Shown here piece by piece: positions 1-7,543 of a stretch of 33,176 nucleotides of DNA. The notes beneath the pieces were generated by a model, which was not told the DNA's origin, did not search any database, and worked only from the letters and a program-made list of their open reading frames with translations. A program made the position numbers and the translations under genes. Numbering within the stretch: position 1 is the first letter of the stretch; every line of letters begins with the position of its first letter. Where the stretch lies: contig CAMZLW010000121.1 in NCBI GenBank assembly GCA_947311785.1, positions 1 to 33,176 on the forward strand, in the 5' to 3' direction. Source of the stretch: an uncultured Ignavibacteriales bacterium. Lineage in GTDB: Bacteria; Bacteroidota; Ignavibacteria; Ignavibacteriales; Melioribacteraceae.

Positions 1-143
1 CAAATATATGAGGAAACTTATTTTCTCAATAATTCCGAATAAACTCTATTTTTGCTCTATTTACGCAGTTTATTTTCACTTTCTCAAAACTTTCGGATAG
101 CTGTGAAACATTATAAAACATTGCAATTAACTAAGGAGTATGT

Positions 144-593
144 ATGAGCGAAAATGAAAAAATACAAATAGAAATTGATGTATCGAAGCGTCCGCTTCAT
201 TTAGAACATCCTACATGCTCTAAAGGACACTCCCTGCGATGCGACAATGTTAAAATTCATGATTATGCTTCAATAAAAGTAGTGGCTCGTTTTAAAGAGA
301 ATAGTGGTTTCATTTATATTGACCCTATCTACGGTAGCTTTGATAATATTATTGAAGGGATGCATGTTCCTGAAGGTGAAGTTATTGAATTATTTTGTCC
401 CGAGTGCGATGAAAAATTATTAGCTCCAACGGATACTTGCCAAGTTTGTTTATCGCCAATGTTCTTGTTTCATTTACCCAACAATAGTATTATTGAAGGT
501 TGTATGCAAAAGGGATGTATGTTTCACAAATTAAAAATTATTGATGCCGAGGAACAAGTGGCTCGTTTGTTTGAAGAGAGAATGTTACTTTAA
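144..593 (+). CDS. Cys-rich putative zinc-binding protein, unknown function
   Basis: A 149-residue soluble protein with no signal peptide or membrane segment. It carries C25, H29 and C33 near the N-terminus, a zinc-ribbon-like pair of CxxC motifs (C85/C88 and C99/C102), and a third cluster, C120, C125 and H128, near the end. This spacing suggests one or two structural zinc sites. I do not recognise a named family; the second half resembles small zinc-ribbon modules that are part of larger complexes, but that is only a resemblance. The start is well supported: AAGGAG at 133-138 lies five bases before the ATG. The gene stands alone, followed by a hairpin (605-629) and the convergent GlmU-like gene. 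No function is assigned. Confidence 0.85.
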   Translation: MSENEKIQIEIDVSKRPLHLEHPTCSKGHSLRCDNVKIHDYASIKVVARFKENSGFIYIDPIYGSFDNIIEGMHVPEGEVIELFCPECDEKLLAPTDTCQVCLSPMFLFHLPNNSIIEGCMQKGCMFHKLKIIDAEEQVARLFEERMLL

Positions 594-604
594 TCCTTTT
601 TATA

Positions 605-640
605 AGTGGAGGCAAAATTTACCTCCACTACATTTGTAAT
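605..640 (+). terminator. Hairpin between two convergent genes, likely terminator
   Basis: A perfect 8-bp inverted repeat (AGTGGAGG at 605-612, CCTCCACT at 622-629) encloses a 9-base loop directly after the stop codon of the zinc protein and before the 3' end of the convergent GlmU-like gene. The following plus-strand sequence is moderately T-rich but has no clean T-run, so termination is inferred from position and stem strength. Confidence 0.5.
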
Positions 641-643
641 TAT

Positions 644-2143
644 TTATAAATCTGATATTGAATCTATCCCCTCTGGTAATGGGAGGAAGAACCTAATTTT
701 TTTAACTTCACCATTTTTCATTACAACTCTATCTACATTTTTCTTAATTAAAATAGAGTGCTCAATGAATAAGTCGTTATCTATTTGGCTTCCAAAAATA
801 TAACTTGTTCCTTTTATTGTTACATTATCCCCAATAGATATAGGGTGTTCGTAGCTTCCAGTCATGTTTACACTTGATTCTATTCGTGTATTGTTACCTA
901 TTTTAATATTTCCTTTTACTATATCTCCCCAAAGAATTTCAGAATTTTCACCAATAGTCATTGTTTGATCTGGAAAAGTAGAGAGGTGTACATTTTGCCA
1001 AATTGAAACATTTTTGCCAAACACAACATTTCCCTTTACATAAACGTTTTTCATAAGTGAAAGATTGTAATTAACCTTTGCTCCTTTTCCTAAATAAACC
1101 CCTTTGCCTATCTTAATATCAAGTGGCTCACCTTTCTTATCAAGTTCAATAATATCACGAACAACATCTTCGTGAATAAAGAAATCGTCTGGTGCTTCAA
1201 TTTCAATTATGTCTTTTATTTGTTGATAGGTTTGCTTTCTCGCAATGTGTTCCATTTCAAGCAAAACTGATTTGTTATTAAAGCCCATTAAAACGTGCTG
1301 TTCATGAGGGTTAACTGCACGTACGGTTAATTTGTTACTATTAAAAATTAAAATTAAATCAGTTATGTAAATTTCACCTTGAGCATTATCACTATTAATT
1401 TTCTTTAACATTTTTCTCAAGTGCTTATAGTCAACGGCATAAACGCCCGAATTAAATTCGTTATTTTCTATCAATTCATTTTTCGTAAAGCTATATTCTT
1501 TACCATGAAATTTGGTACTATATTTTTCATCATCTTCTAAATTTAGAATATCTTTGTGTTCAATAATTTCTATTACTTTTCCAAAATCATCACCAGCAGA
1601 ATTTCCATCAACATCAAGTTCCTTAACTCTAACAATTCTTCCATAAGCATTGTTTTTTGAATCACCTTCATATAGCCCAGTAAGCACCATCATATCTGCA
1701 TTTGAGTTCGCAAAACTATTTTTAAAATCTGAAACAGTTTCACTATCTAATAAACCCATATCGCCTGGAAAAATATATACAGTTCCATCATAATTTTCTT
1801 CTATTTTTTCAACTGCAACTTGAACAGCATGCCCAGTTCCGTTCTGCTCCTCTTGATAAGCAAATATAGTGTTAGGCGTATCGCCAATAGAATCAATAAC
1901 ATCAGTAGCTTTAATACCAACAACAATTATTGAATTAACTTTTTCCAATCCTTTTTTACAAGCATCGGCAACTCTTTCAACAGTTGGTTTTTCTAAAATT
2001 TTATGTAGCATTTTTGATGTTTGCGATTTTATTCTTTTTCCGTGCCCTGCAGCTAGTATTATAGCAGTCTCTTTTATTGAATAATTAAACTCATGTTTCT
2101 GATTATTTATTAGCTCGTAAACTTTATCTTTATTTCCCATCAT
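644..2143 (-). CDS. GlmU-like sugar-1-phosphate nucleotidyltransferase with an atypical left-handed beta-helix domain
   Basis: The N-terminal half has the GlmU-type UDP-GlcNAc pyrophosphorylase signature: AAGHGKRIKSQTSKMLHK at 31-48, QNGTGHA at 100-106, GDMGLLD near 127-133 (D128 as likely metal ligand), NSGVYAV at 231-237 and AQGEIYITD at 254-262. The family makes UDP-N-acetylglucosamine for cell wall and lipid A. A hexapeptide-repeat beta-helix follows (about 340-470), but I cannot find the acetyltransferase hallmark (the NYDG...KHxT stretch with its catalytic His) that bifunctional GlmU carries. Acetylation of glucosamine-1-phosphate may therefore be done elsewhere, or the substrate may differ. 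There is an N-terminal extension of about 25 residues and an insertion near 196-222. Two consecutive ATGs occur; AAAGAGAG abuts the first, so the second (2140) has slightly better spacing. Divergent from the barrel gene at 2249. Confidence 0.85.
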   Translation of the reverse strand: MMGNKDKVYELINNQKHEFNYSIKETAIILAAGHGKRIKSQTSKMLHKILEKPTVERVADACKKGLEKVNSIIVVGIKATDVIDSIGDTPNTIFAYQEEQNGTGHAVQVAVEKIEENYDGTVYIFPGDMGLLDSETVSDFKNSFANSNADMMVLTGLYEGDSKNNAYGRIVRVKELDVDGNSAGDDFGKVIEIIEHKDILNLEDDEKYSTKFHGKEYSFTKNELIENNEFNSGVYAVDYKHLRKMLKKINSDNAQGEIYITDLILIFNSNKLTVRAVNPHEQHVLMGFNNKSVLLEMEHIARKQTYQQIKDIIEIEAPDDFFIHEDVVRDIIELDKKGEPLDIKIGKGVYLGKGAKVNYNLSLMKNVYVKGNVVFGKNVSIWQNVHLSTFPDQTMTIGENSEILWGDIVKGNIKIGNNTRIESSVNMTGSYEHPISIGDNVTIKGTSYIFGSQIDNDLFIEHSILIKKNVDRVVMKNGEVKKIRFFLPLPEGIDSISDL

Positions 2144-2248
2144 CTCTCTTTATTTTTAGTTATTGAATAATTAAAGTTAATAATTATGTTACAATTTTGT
2201 ATAATAGGGAGTTAGGGTTTTAAACTTTTTGCAAAGAAAATCAAAGAA

Positions 2249-2707
2249 ATGAAAAAGGTATTTTTAATAACTATTTTTGTATTATTTGGAACAGTATTAG
2301 TTGCTCAAGAATCTGGGTGCGGTGTAGGTTTAATTGTTGGCGAACCTACTGGTATAAGTGGCAAATACTGGTTAGATGAGACTAGGGCTATTGATGCTGG
2401 TCTTGCCGTTGGTTTATTTGGCGTTGGCACTGAGTTTTCACTTCACACCGATTATCTGTACCACATTAATAATTTGATAAAATGGAAATACAAATTACCT
2501 TTCTACTATGGGTTTGGAGTGAGAATGAGATTTGCTTCAAATAGTCCTATCAAATTTGGTGTTAGAGGCGTTGCAGGTGTGATGATGTATTTTAAAAAAT
2601 TGCCAATTGATGTTTTTTTTGAAGTGGCTCCCTCTTTCCGCTTATTACCAACAACAGGGTTAGACCTTGACATTGCTATTGGTGGTAGATATTACTTGAA
2701 AATTTAA
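2249..2707 (+). CDS. Small outer-membrane beta-barrel protein (BAPKO_0422/DUF3996-like)
   Basis: A 152-residue protein with a clear signal peptide (MKK, hydrophobic core, likely cut after about residue 19, VLVAQ). The mature part opens with a glycine-rich GVGLIVGEPTGISGKYW segment and continues as alternating hydrophobic/polar strands ending in GGRYYLKI, a typical C-terminal barrel strand. The opening GEPTGISGKYW pattern recalls small barrel proteins annotated BAPKO_0422/DUF3996. Function is unknown; such proteins are usually assumed to be porin-like or structural. There is no strong Shine-Dalgarno before the ATG. Its stop overlaps the stop region of the convergent histidine kinase by four bases (2704-2707), so there is no room for an intergenic terminator. 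Confidence 0.8.
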   Translation: MKKVFLITIFVLFGTVLVAQESGCGVGLIVGEPTGISGKYWLDETRAIDAGLAVGLFGVGTEFSLHTDYLYHINNLIKWKYKLPFYYGFGVRMRFASNSPIKFGVRGVAGVMMYFKKLPIDVFFEVAPSFRLLPTTGLDLDIAIGGRYYLKI

Positions 2708-3996
2708 TTTTTGTTTGGCAAAGTAAAACTAAAGTTGCTTCCTTTTCCAATCTCACTTTCAATCCAAATTTTACCGTTATGTTTTTCAACAAACTCCTTA
2801 CACAAAATTAACCCAAGCCCTGTTCCTTTTTCTCCATTTTTGTTTGTCCCAATATATTTGGAATCTATTCTAAGAAGCTTACTAATTACTTCGTTGCTTA
2901 TACCTACACCAGTATCAACTACAGTAACTGTAGTTTCGCTTTCTCCAATTGACACGTCAATTTTTACAACACCATTTCTATCGGTAAAATTAATTGCATT
3001 AGAAATTAGATTTCGCAAAATAGTTTTTGTCATATTGATGTCGCAAAAAACTTTAGTGCCTTCATCAATATTATTTAACAAAATTACACCATTTTGTTCC
3101 GCTTTAATTTTGTACAAATAAATAACTTCGGTAACTATCTCGTATAAATCATTTTCCACAGGCTCAAACGGTGTTTCGCCCCTTTGAACACGAGCCCAGC
3201 TTAAAAGATTTTCGAGAAAGGAATAAAGTTTTTTGGAACTATTGTTGAGCATTTGAGCTGTTTCTAATTTCTTTTCATCTGAGTCGTCATTTTCTGGGTC
3301 AGCTAAAATTTTGCTTAGCCCCATAACAGAGAAAAAACTATTTTTTAAATCATGTGAAATAATTGAAAAAAATCTATCTTTGCTTGCATTTAATTTTTTT
3401 AATTCTTCTTCCGATTCTGCTAATTTATTTGAGAGAGTAACAAGGTCTTTTGCATTTTGCTCAACAAAACTAAGCTCATCATCAAGTTCATTTTTATCAT
3501 TTGACGAAAGCGAAAAGATTGGTGCTGCTTTAGTCTCTTTTTTCTCTTCCGCTTTCTCCGTAACATCAGGTAACTCGTGAATTATTAAATAAATATAATT
3601 CGTATTTTTAATGGTTAACGGAGTTGAACGAACCATTACATTTTTAATTTCGCCTAATGCGTTCTTCTGTTTGCTTTCAAAATAATCGAGCCCTAGTTCT
3701 TTAGAACGTGCATACTCTGCTTTAACTTCTTCCCCTTTTAGAACATTAATTTCAAAAATTTCTTTGCTGTGTAGTTCGTGTTCGCTGTATCCATAAAACT
3801 TTTGTGCGTACTTATTACTATTTTCAATTCTATTTGTTTCAACATTGATGAGCAATTTAATTGCATTATTGTTCTTCAATATTCTATCAAAAAATTTCTC
3901 AATTTTTTTTATTTGTTCTGCATCTTGTTCACCATTATTGTATTTAGCAAATTCGGTTTTAACAATTTTTATTTCATGTGCAGAAAATTCATTCAT
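2704..3996 (-). CDS. Soluble PAS-domain sensor histidine kinase
   Basis: A 430-residue kinase with no membrane segment, so probably a cytoplasmic sensor. Order: a PAS-like domain at about 38-145, a charged linker with coiled-coil character (about 175-205), a HisKA domain with SIISHDLKNSF and phospho-acceptor H215, and a HATPase_c domain with N-box NLISNAINF (N333), G1 box DTGVGIS (361-367) and G2 box GTGLGL (391-396). All residues needed for autophosphorylation are present. No response regulator gene adjoins it, so it is an orphan in this window. The start ATG at 3996 is preferred because the domain order is complete from there. Convergent with and overlapping the barrel gene; divergent from the DUF2461 gene. 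Confidence 0.9.
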   Translation of the reverse strand: MNEFSAHEIKIVKTEFAKYNNGEQDAEQIKKIEKFFDRILKNNNAIKLLINVETNRIENSNKYAQKFYGYSEHELHSKEIFEINVLKGEEVKAEYARSKELGLDYFESKQKNALGEIKNVMVRSTPLTIKNTNYIYLIIHELPDVTEKAEEKKETKAAPIFSLSSNDKNELDDELSFVEQNAKDLVTLSNKLAESEEELKKLNASKDRFFSIISHDLKNSFFSVMGLSKILADPENDDSDEKKLETAQMLNNSSKKLYSFLENLLSWARVQRGETPFEPVENDLYEIVTEVIYLYKIKAEQNGVILLNNIDEGTKVFCDINMTKTILRNLISNAINFTDRNGVVKIDVSIGESETTVTVVDTGVGISNEVISKLLRIDSKYIGTNKNGEKGTGLGLILCKEFVEKHNGKIWIESEIGKGSNFSFTLPNKN

Positions 3997-4128
3997 ATCT
4001 TTACTTTGCTCTATTTAGTTTTAATTGATAAACAAAAATAAATAACTAAGTGGAATTATAGAACGAAAATTTTTACAACCTATTGTTTTTTTATAAATTA
4101 CTTGATAACTATCAACATTGGAGTAACT

Positions 4129-4794
4129 ATGCAATTCTTTTCAAATAAATTTATCGGTTTTTTTAGTGAGCTGGAATTAAACAATAATCGCGAATGGTTT
4201 AATAGTAACAAAGATTTATTTACCAATTTTGTAAAAGTACCATTTGAAGTATTTATTGAAACTGTAATAAACAAAATTAGAGAAGACGATGATAGAATTT
4301 TAATAACACCCAAGGAAGCAATATTTAGAATATACAAAGATGTTCGATTTAGCAAAGATAAAATTCCGTATAAAACAAATGTTTCTGCAGTAATATCTGA
4401 AGGTGGGCGTAAGGATTTTTCATCACCAGGTATTTACTTGGAGCTTAGTAATAAAGGAATCGATTTTTATAGTGGTGTTCACTTTCTTGAAAGGACTCAG
4501 CTACAGAACTTGCGTGAATTTATTAGTGATAATTTGGATGAGTTTTATGTGGTAATAAACAACAAAAAATTTAAGCGTAATTTTGGAGAAATATTAGGCA
4601 ACAAAAACAAACGCATCCCACCAGAATTTAAAGAGATTTACGAGGTAGAACCTCTGATAGCAAACAAGCAGTTTTATATTCAAAAAAAGATGAGTGCTGA
4701 AAAATTACTATCAAAAAATCTAATAAAAATAATTATGGATTTGTATCACGTTGCAAAACCACTAAATGATTTTTTAAAAATTGGGATACAATAG
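4129..4794 (+). CDS. DUF2461 / TIGR02453 family protein
   Basis: The 221-residue protein shows the family hallmarks: an N-terminal FFSELELNNNREWFNSNK segment and a central IYKDVRFSKDKIPYKTN segment (rough residue range 65-85). The family is widespread, soluble and of unknown function. Start choice: the reading frame extends upstream to a TTG at 4102, but the ATG at 4129 has GGAG at 4120-4123 five bases before it and begins exactly where the family homology begins, so I use it. The stop is two bases from the convergent stop of the transporter gene. Apart from the conserved motifs nothing in the sequence points to a reaction. Confidence 0.9.
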   Translation: MQFFSNKFIGFFSELELNNNREWFNSNKDLFTNFVKVPFEVFIETVINKIREDDDRILITPKEAIFRIYKDVRFSKDKIPYKTNVSAVISEGGRKDFSSPGIYLELSNKGIDFYSGVHFLERTQLQNLREFISDNLDEFYVVINNKKFKRNFGEILGNKNKRIPPEFKEIYEVEPLIANKQFYIQKKMSAEKLLSKNLIKIIMDLYHVAKPLNDFLKIGIQ

Positions 4795-4796
4795 AG

Positions 4797-5825
4797 TTAA
4801 AGGATAAGTAATCCTATTGCCCCAACACTAAAACCTATTACAAGGTTTACAATTTTTAAAATAATAAAACTCTTTTTAGATAAGGCTAAAAGTGGTATTG
4901 CTCCGTGTCCGTCTTGTACAATTGAGCTTGCCATAAGTATTGCAAACGGAATTGCCCCACTAACAAAGAGGGTAACAAAAATCAAATGAGGTCCCGATTC
5001 TGGAATCATTCCAACAAGAACAGCAATTATTAGAACTACCCACAAATTGCTTCCAACCCATTGTGTAACATCAAAAACAGATTCTAAAAAATGTATAGCT
5101 ACAAGTGTTCCTAAAGTCCACAAAAATATTTTAAGAAGGTGTCTCTTTAATACATGTTCCCACAAATGTTTTTCTAAAAAATGATTTGGTACTGTTGTTA
5201 CAACAAATAATCCAAACAAGGCTGATATAAGCAGAGTAATATTTATCCAATCCCACTCAGTGTGCGAGATAAAAATATTAATTTGAATTCCGATAAGAAT
5301 TACAAAAAGTCCGATAAGTAGAGTACGCTGGAAAGTAATGTTTTTTAATTGCTTCTTTATCTCTGTAAATGAAAAACAAGGGCATTCTTCATCCTTGTGT
5401 ACTTCAAATTTATGTTCGTGTATATTAAAATTTACATTGGTCTTTTTTACAAAGTAATCAGTAATAATTCCAGAGAGAAATCCAATAACAGCAAGAAATA
5501 AAAAAAGAAGAATAGCTTTTTCAGGAAACAACGATAGCATAATAAATGCTTCATCGCCACTTGTTGCAACCATTGTGGCAACTAATGCACCAAAGCTAAC
5601 AACCTTATGCGAAAAAAGAGAAACAACCGTGTAGGCTCCAAGGCAACCTGGTATTACACCAAGGAAAACCCCCAACAAATATTGCCCATATTTACTATGC
5701 GATATTTTAGTTTGCCAACTCCCTTTTGTAATTACGTTGATGTACTCAATTAATAACATCATTGTAAAAATAAAGCTGGTAATAGAGAGTGCTGTATAAA
5801 CTATATTTGATGAATGCTCGTGCAA
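4797..5825 (-). CDS. Putative 10-TM manganese/heavy-metal exporter (ArsP_2 / PF11449-like)
   Basis: A 342-residue integral membrane protein with about ten hydrophobic segments in two related halves. Each half has a Gly/Pro motif followed by an acidic stretch: GVIPGCLGAY then TSGDEAF in the first, GMIPESGPHLIF then QDGHGAIP in the second. A central cytoplasmic or periplasmic loop (about 130-155) is rich in His, Glu and Cys (HEHKFEVHKDEECPC), a plausible metal-binding site. These features match the family annotated as putative manganese transporter/10-TM heavy-metal exporter; substrate is not proven. The start is a TTG (5825) preceded by AGGA at suitable distance; there is no in-frame ATG before the first membrane segment. 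It is divergent from the TetR gene, 101 bases away. Confidence 0.85.
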   Translation of the reverse strand: MHEHSSNIVYTALSITSFIFTMMLLIEYINVITKGSWQTKISHSKYGQYLLGVFLGVIPGCLGAYTVVSLFSHKVVSFGALVATMVATSGDEAFIMLSLFPEKAILLFLFLAVIGFLSGIITDYFVKKTNVNFNIHEHKFEVHKDEECPCFSFTEIKKQLKNITFQRTLLIGLFVILIGIQINIFISHTEWDWINITLLISALFGLFVVTTVPNHFLEKHLWEHVLKRHLLKIFLWTLGTLVAIHFLESVFDVTQWVGSNLWVVLIIAVLVGMIPESGPHLIFVTLFVSGAIPFAILMASSIVQDGHGAIPLLALSKKSFIILKIVNLVIGFSVGAIGLLIL

Positions 5826-5839
5826 ATTATTTTTCCTAA

Positions 5840-5873
5840 TAATTAAAGAGCAAATGTACTGAGATTTTAATTA
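5840..5873. promoter_or_regulatory. Candidate operator in the transporter/TetR divergent region
   Basis: An 8-bp inverted repeat, TAATTAAA (5840-5847) and TTTAATTA (5866-5873), sits between the divergent transporter and TetR genes, where a TetR operator would be expected. The arms are purely A/T and 18 bases apart, so chance is a real alternative in such AT-rich DNA. Confidence 0.25.
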
Positions 5874-5926
5874 CTATTTTATTTATTTTGATTCAATGAT
5901 TTTCAAGTTAAACAATTGGAAGCGTT

Positions 5927-6526
5927 ATGGAAAAAGGAGAAAAAAGAAAGGAAGTAATTAAAGAGGAGGCACTTAATTTATTTTCAACTTTAGGTTTTGC
6001 GGGTGGCTCGGTTAGAGATATTGGAAAAAAAGCTGGAGTTAGAGAAAGTGCTCTTTACAATTATTTTTCATCAAAAGAAGCTATTTTACTAGAGCTAATT
6101 GGTGATGCAAAAAAAGAATCTGTTGGTGTTGAGTTACTTACCGATGAATTGTTAGAGTTATTAAGCAAACCAAAAGTGTTTATTGAAAAATTTACTGATA
6201 GTCTATTTGACCATTGGAGTAGCACCAAGCAAAAAAAATATTTAAGACTAATTTTAATTGAACAGTTTAGGACCAATAATACAAACAAAATTTCAATCAA
6301 TTTATTAATTGATGAAACTATAAAAATTTGGGAAATAATTTTCACTCAAATGTTAAAGTATAAATTTATTAAAAAAAGTGAACCACAAATTCTTGCTCAG
6401 GAGTTTGTATATCCTCTATTTATGTTGCGTCTTCAGCATTTAACAAATGAGAAAGTAGATTGGAAAGTTCTACGCAAGAAATCAGATTTGCATATAAACT
6501 ACTTTTGGAATTCAATTAAAAAATAA
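5927..6526 (+). CDS. TetR/AcrR family transcriptional regulator
   Basis: A 199-residue protein with the TetR N-terminal helix-turn-helix: EEALNLFSTLGFAGGSVRDI leading into GVRESALYNYFSSKEAILLEL (HTH about residues 28-48, with the typical ALYNYFSSKE end). The remaining 140 residues form a divergent helical ligand-binding domain that does not reveal the ligand. GGAAG at 5918-5922 precedes the ATG. The stop (6524-6526) is one base before the start of the PLP enzyme, so the two genes are translationally coupled and probably co-transcribed. The regulator may control itself, the enzyme and possibly the divergent exporter; that is inference from arrangement. Confidence 0.92.
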   Translation: MEKGEKRKEVIKEEALNLFSTLGFAGGSVRDIGKKAGVRESALYNYFSSKEAILLELIGDAKKESVGVELLTDELLELLSKPKVFIEKFTDSLFDHWSSTKQKKYLRLILIEQFRTNNTNKISINLLIDETIKIWEIIFTQMLKYKFIKKSEPQILAQEFVYPLFMLRLQHLTNEKVDWKVLRKKSDLHINYFWNSIKK

Positions 6527-6527
6527 T

Positions 6528-7475
6528 ATGGACAAGACTCCAACAAAAATTGACATTGAATTTGCACAGAGAAAAATAGCACCATTTATTCATCGCACTC
6601 CTATTTTAACTTCTAGTTCCATTGATAAAATGTTTAGTAGTAAACTTTTTTTTAAGTGTGAAAATTTTCAGAAAGCTGGTGCTTTTAAAATGAGAGGTGC
6701 AACAAATGCCTTGCTATCACTATCAAAAGATGAGTTGAAAAATGGAGTAGCCACACATTCTTCTGGAAATCATGCAGGAGCTTTGGCACTAGCAGCTAAT
6801 ACACTTTCTGTTCAATCCTATATTGTAATGCCCAATAATGCCCCCAGTATAAAGGTTGAGGCTGTTAAAAGCTATGGTGGAAATATCACATTTTGCAAAC
6901 CAACCCTAGCAGATAGAGAAAAAACCTTGGATGAAATTGTTAAAAAAACATCTGCTGTTTTTATACACCCATACGATGATTACCATATTATTACTGGGCA
7001 AGCTACATGTGCCAAAGAAATTTATGAGGAATTTCAAAAGTTAGATTATCTTATTGTGCCAGTTGGCGGTGGCGGTTTGTTGAGTGGCTCAATACTTTCT
7101 ACAAAATACTTTTCTGCTTCTACAAAAGTAATTGGTGCAGAACCAATGGGAGCAGATGATGCTTTTCGTTCAATTCGCGACAACACTATTTATCCTTCTG
7201 TTAATCCTAAAACTATTGCCGATGGACTTTTAACATCCTTAAGTAAAAAAACTTTTGGCATTATTAAAAATGGGGTTGAAAAAATTATTACTGTAAAAGA
7301 GGAAACCATAAAAACGGCAATGTATTTAATTTGGGAGAGAATGAAAATTTTAATTGAGCCATCATCCGCCACAGTGCTTGCAGTAGTAATTGAAAACCCA
7401 GAATTATTTTTGAACAAACGTCTTGGGCTTATTCTATCGGGTGGAAATATTTCCCCAGTAACTAAGGGCAAGTAA
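6528..7475 (+). CDS. PLP-dependent serine racemase / threonine (serine) dehydratase family enzyme
   Basis: A 315-residue fold-type II PLP enzyme without an ACT domain, the length of catabolic threonine dehydratases, serine racemases and hydroxyaspartate ammonia-lyases. K54 in AGAFKMRG is the Schiff-base lysine; SSGNHAG (78-84) binds substrate carboxylate and its second serine (S79) matches the re-face catalytic serine of serine racemases; GGGG (180-183) is the phosphate cradle; S304 in LSGGN contacts the pyridine nitrogen. E205, A209 and D211 in GAEPMGADDAF match the Mg/Ca site of eukaryotic serine racemase. I cannot decide between racemase and dehydratase activity; both are common in this family. 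It follows the TetR gene by one base and likely shares its transcript. Confidence 0.9.
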   Translation: MDKTPTKIDIEFAQRKIAPFIHRTPILTSSSIDKMFSSKLFFKCENFQKAGAFKMRGATNALLSLSKDELKNGVATHSSGNHAGALALAANTLSVQSYIVMPNNAPSIKVEAVKSYGGNITFCKPTLADREKTLDEIVKKTSAVFIHPYDDYHIITGQATCAKEIYEEFQKLDYLIVPVGGGGLLSGSILSTKYFSASTKVIGAEPMGADDAFRSIRDNTIYPSVNPKTIADGLLTSLSKKTFGIIKNGVEKIITVKEETIKTAMYLIWERMKILIEPSSATVLAVVIENPELFLNKRLGLILSGGNISPVTKGK

Positions 7476-7543
7476 TTATACACTAATATAGATATACTAA
7501 ATAATTCATATATTTGTGCTAGTAATAATTGAGATTGATTCTT

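Noticed and set aside
606-803. Open frame on the plus strand antisense to the GlmU-like gene
   Set aside because: It lies inside the hairpin and the 3' end of a well-supported minus-strand gene, starts without a ribosome site and has no recognisable protein features.
2200-2205. TATAAT as promoter for the small barrel gene at 2249
   Set aside because: No -35-like element at suitable distance and such hexamers are frequent in this AT-rich DNA.
4102-4128. TTG start extending the DUF2461 protein by nine residues
   Set aside because: The extension contains the GGAG ribosome site for the ATG at 4129 and is outside the family homology.
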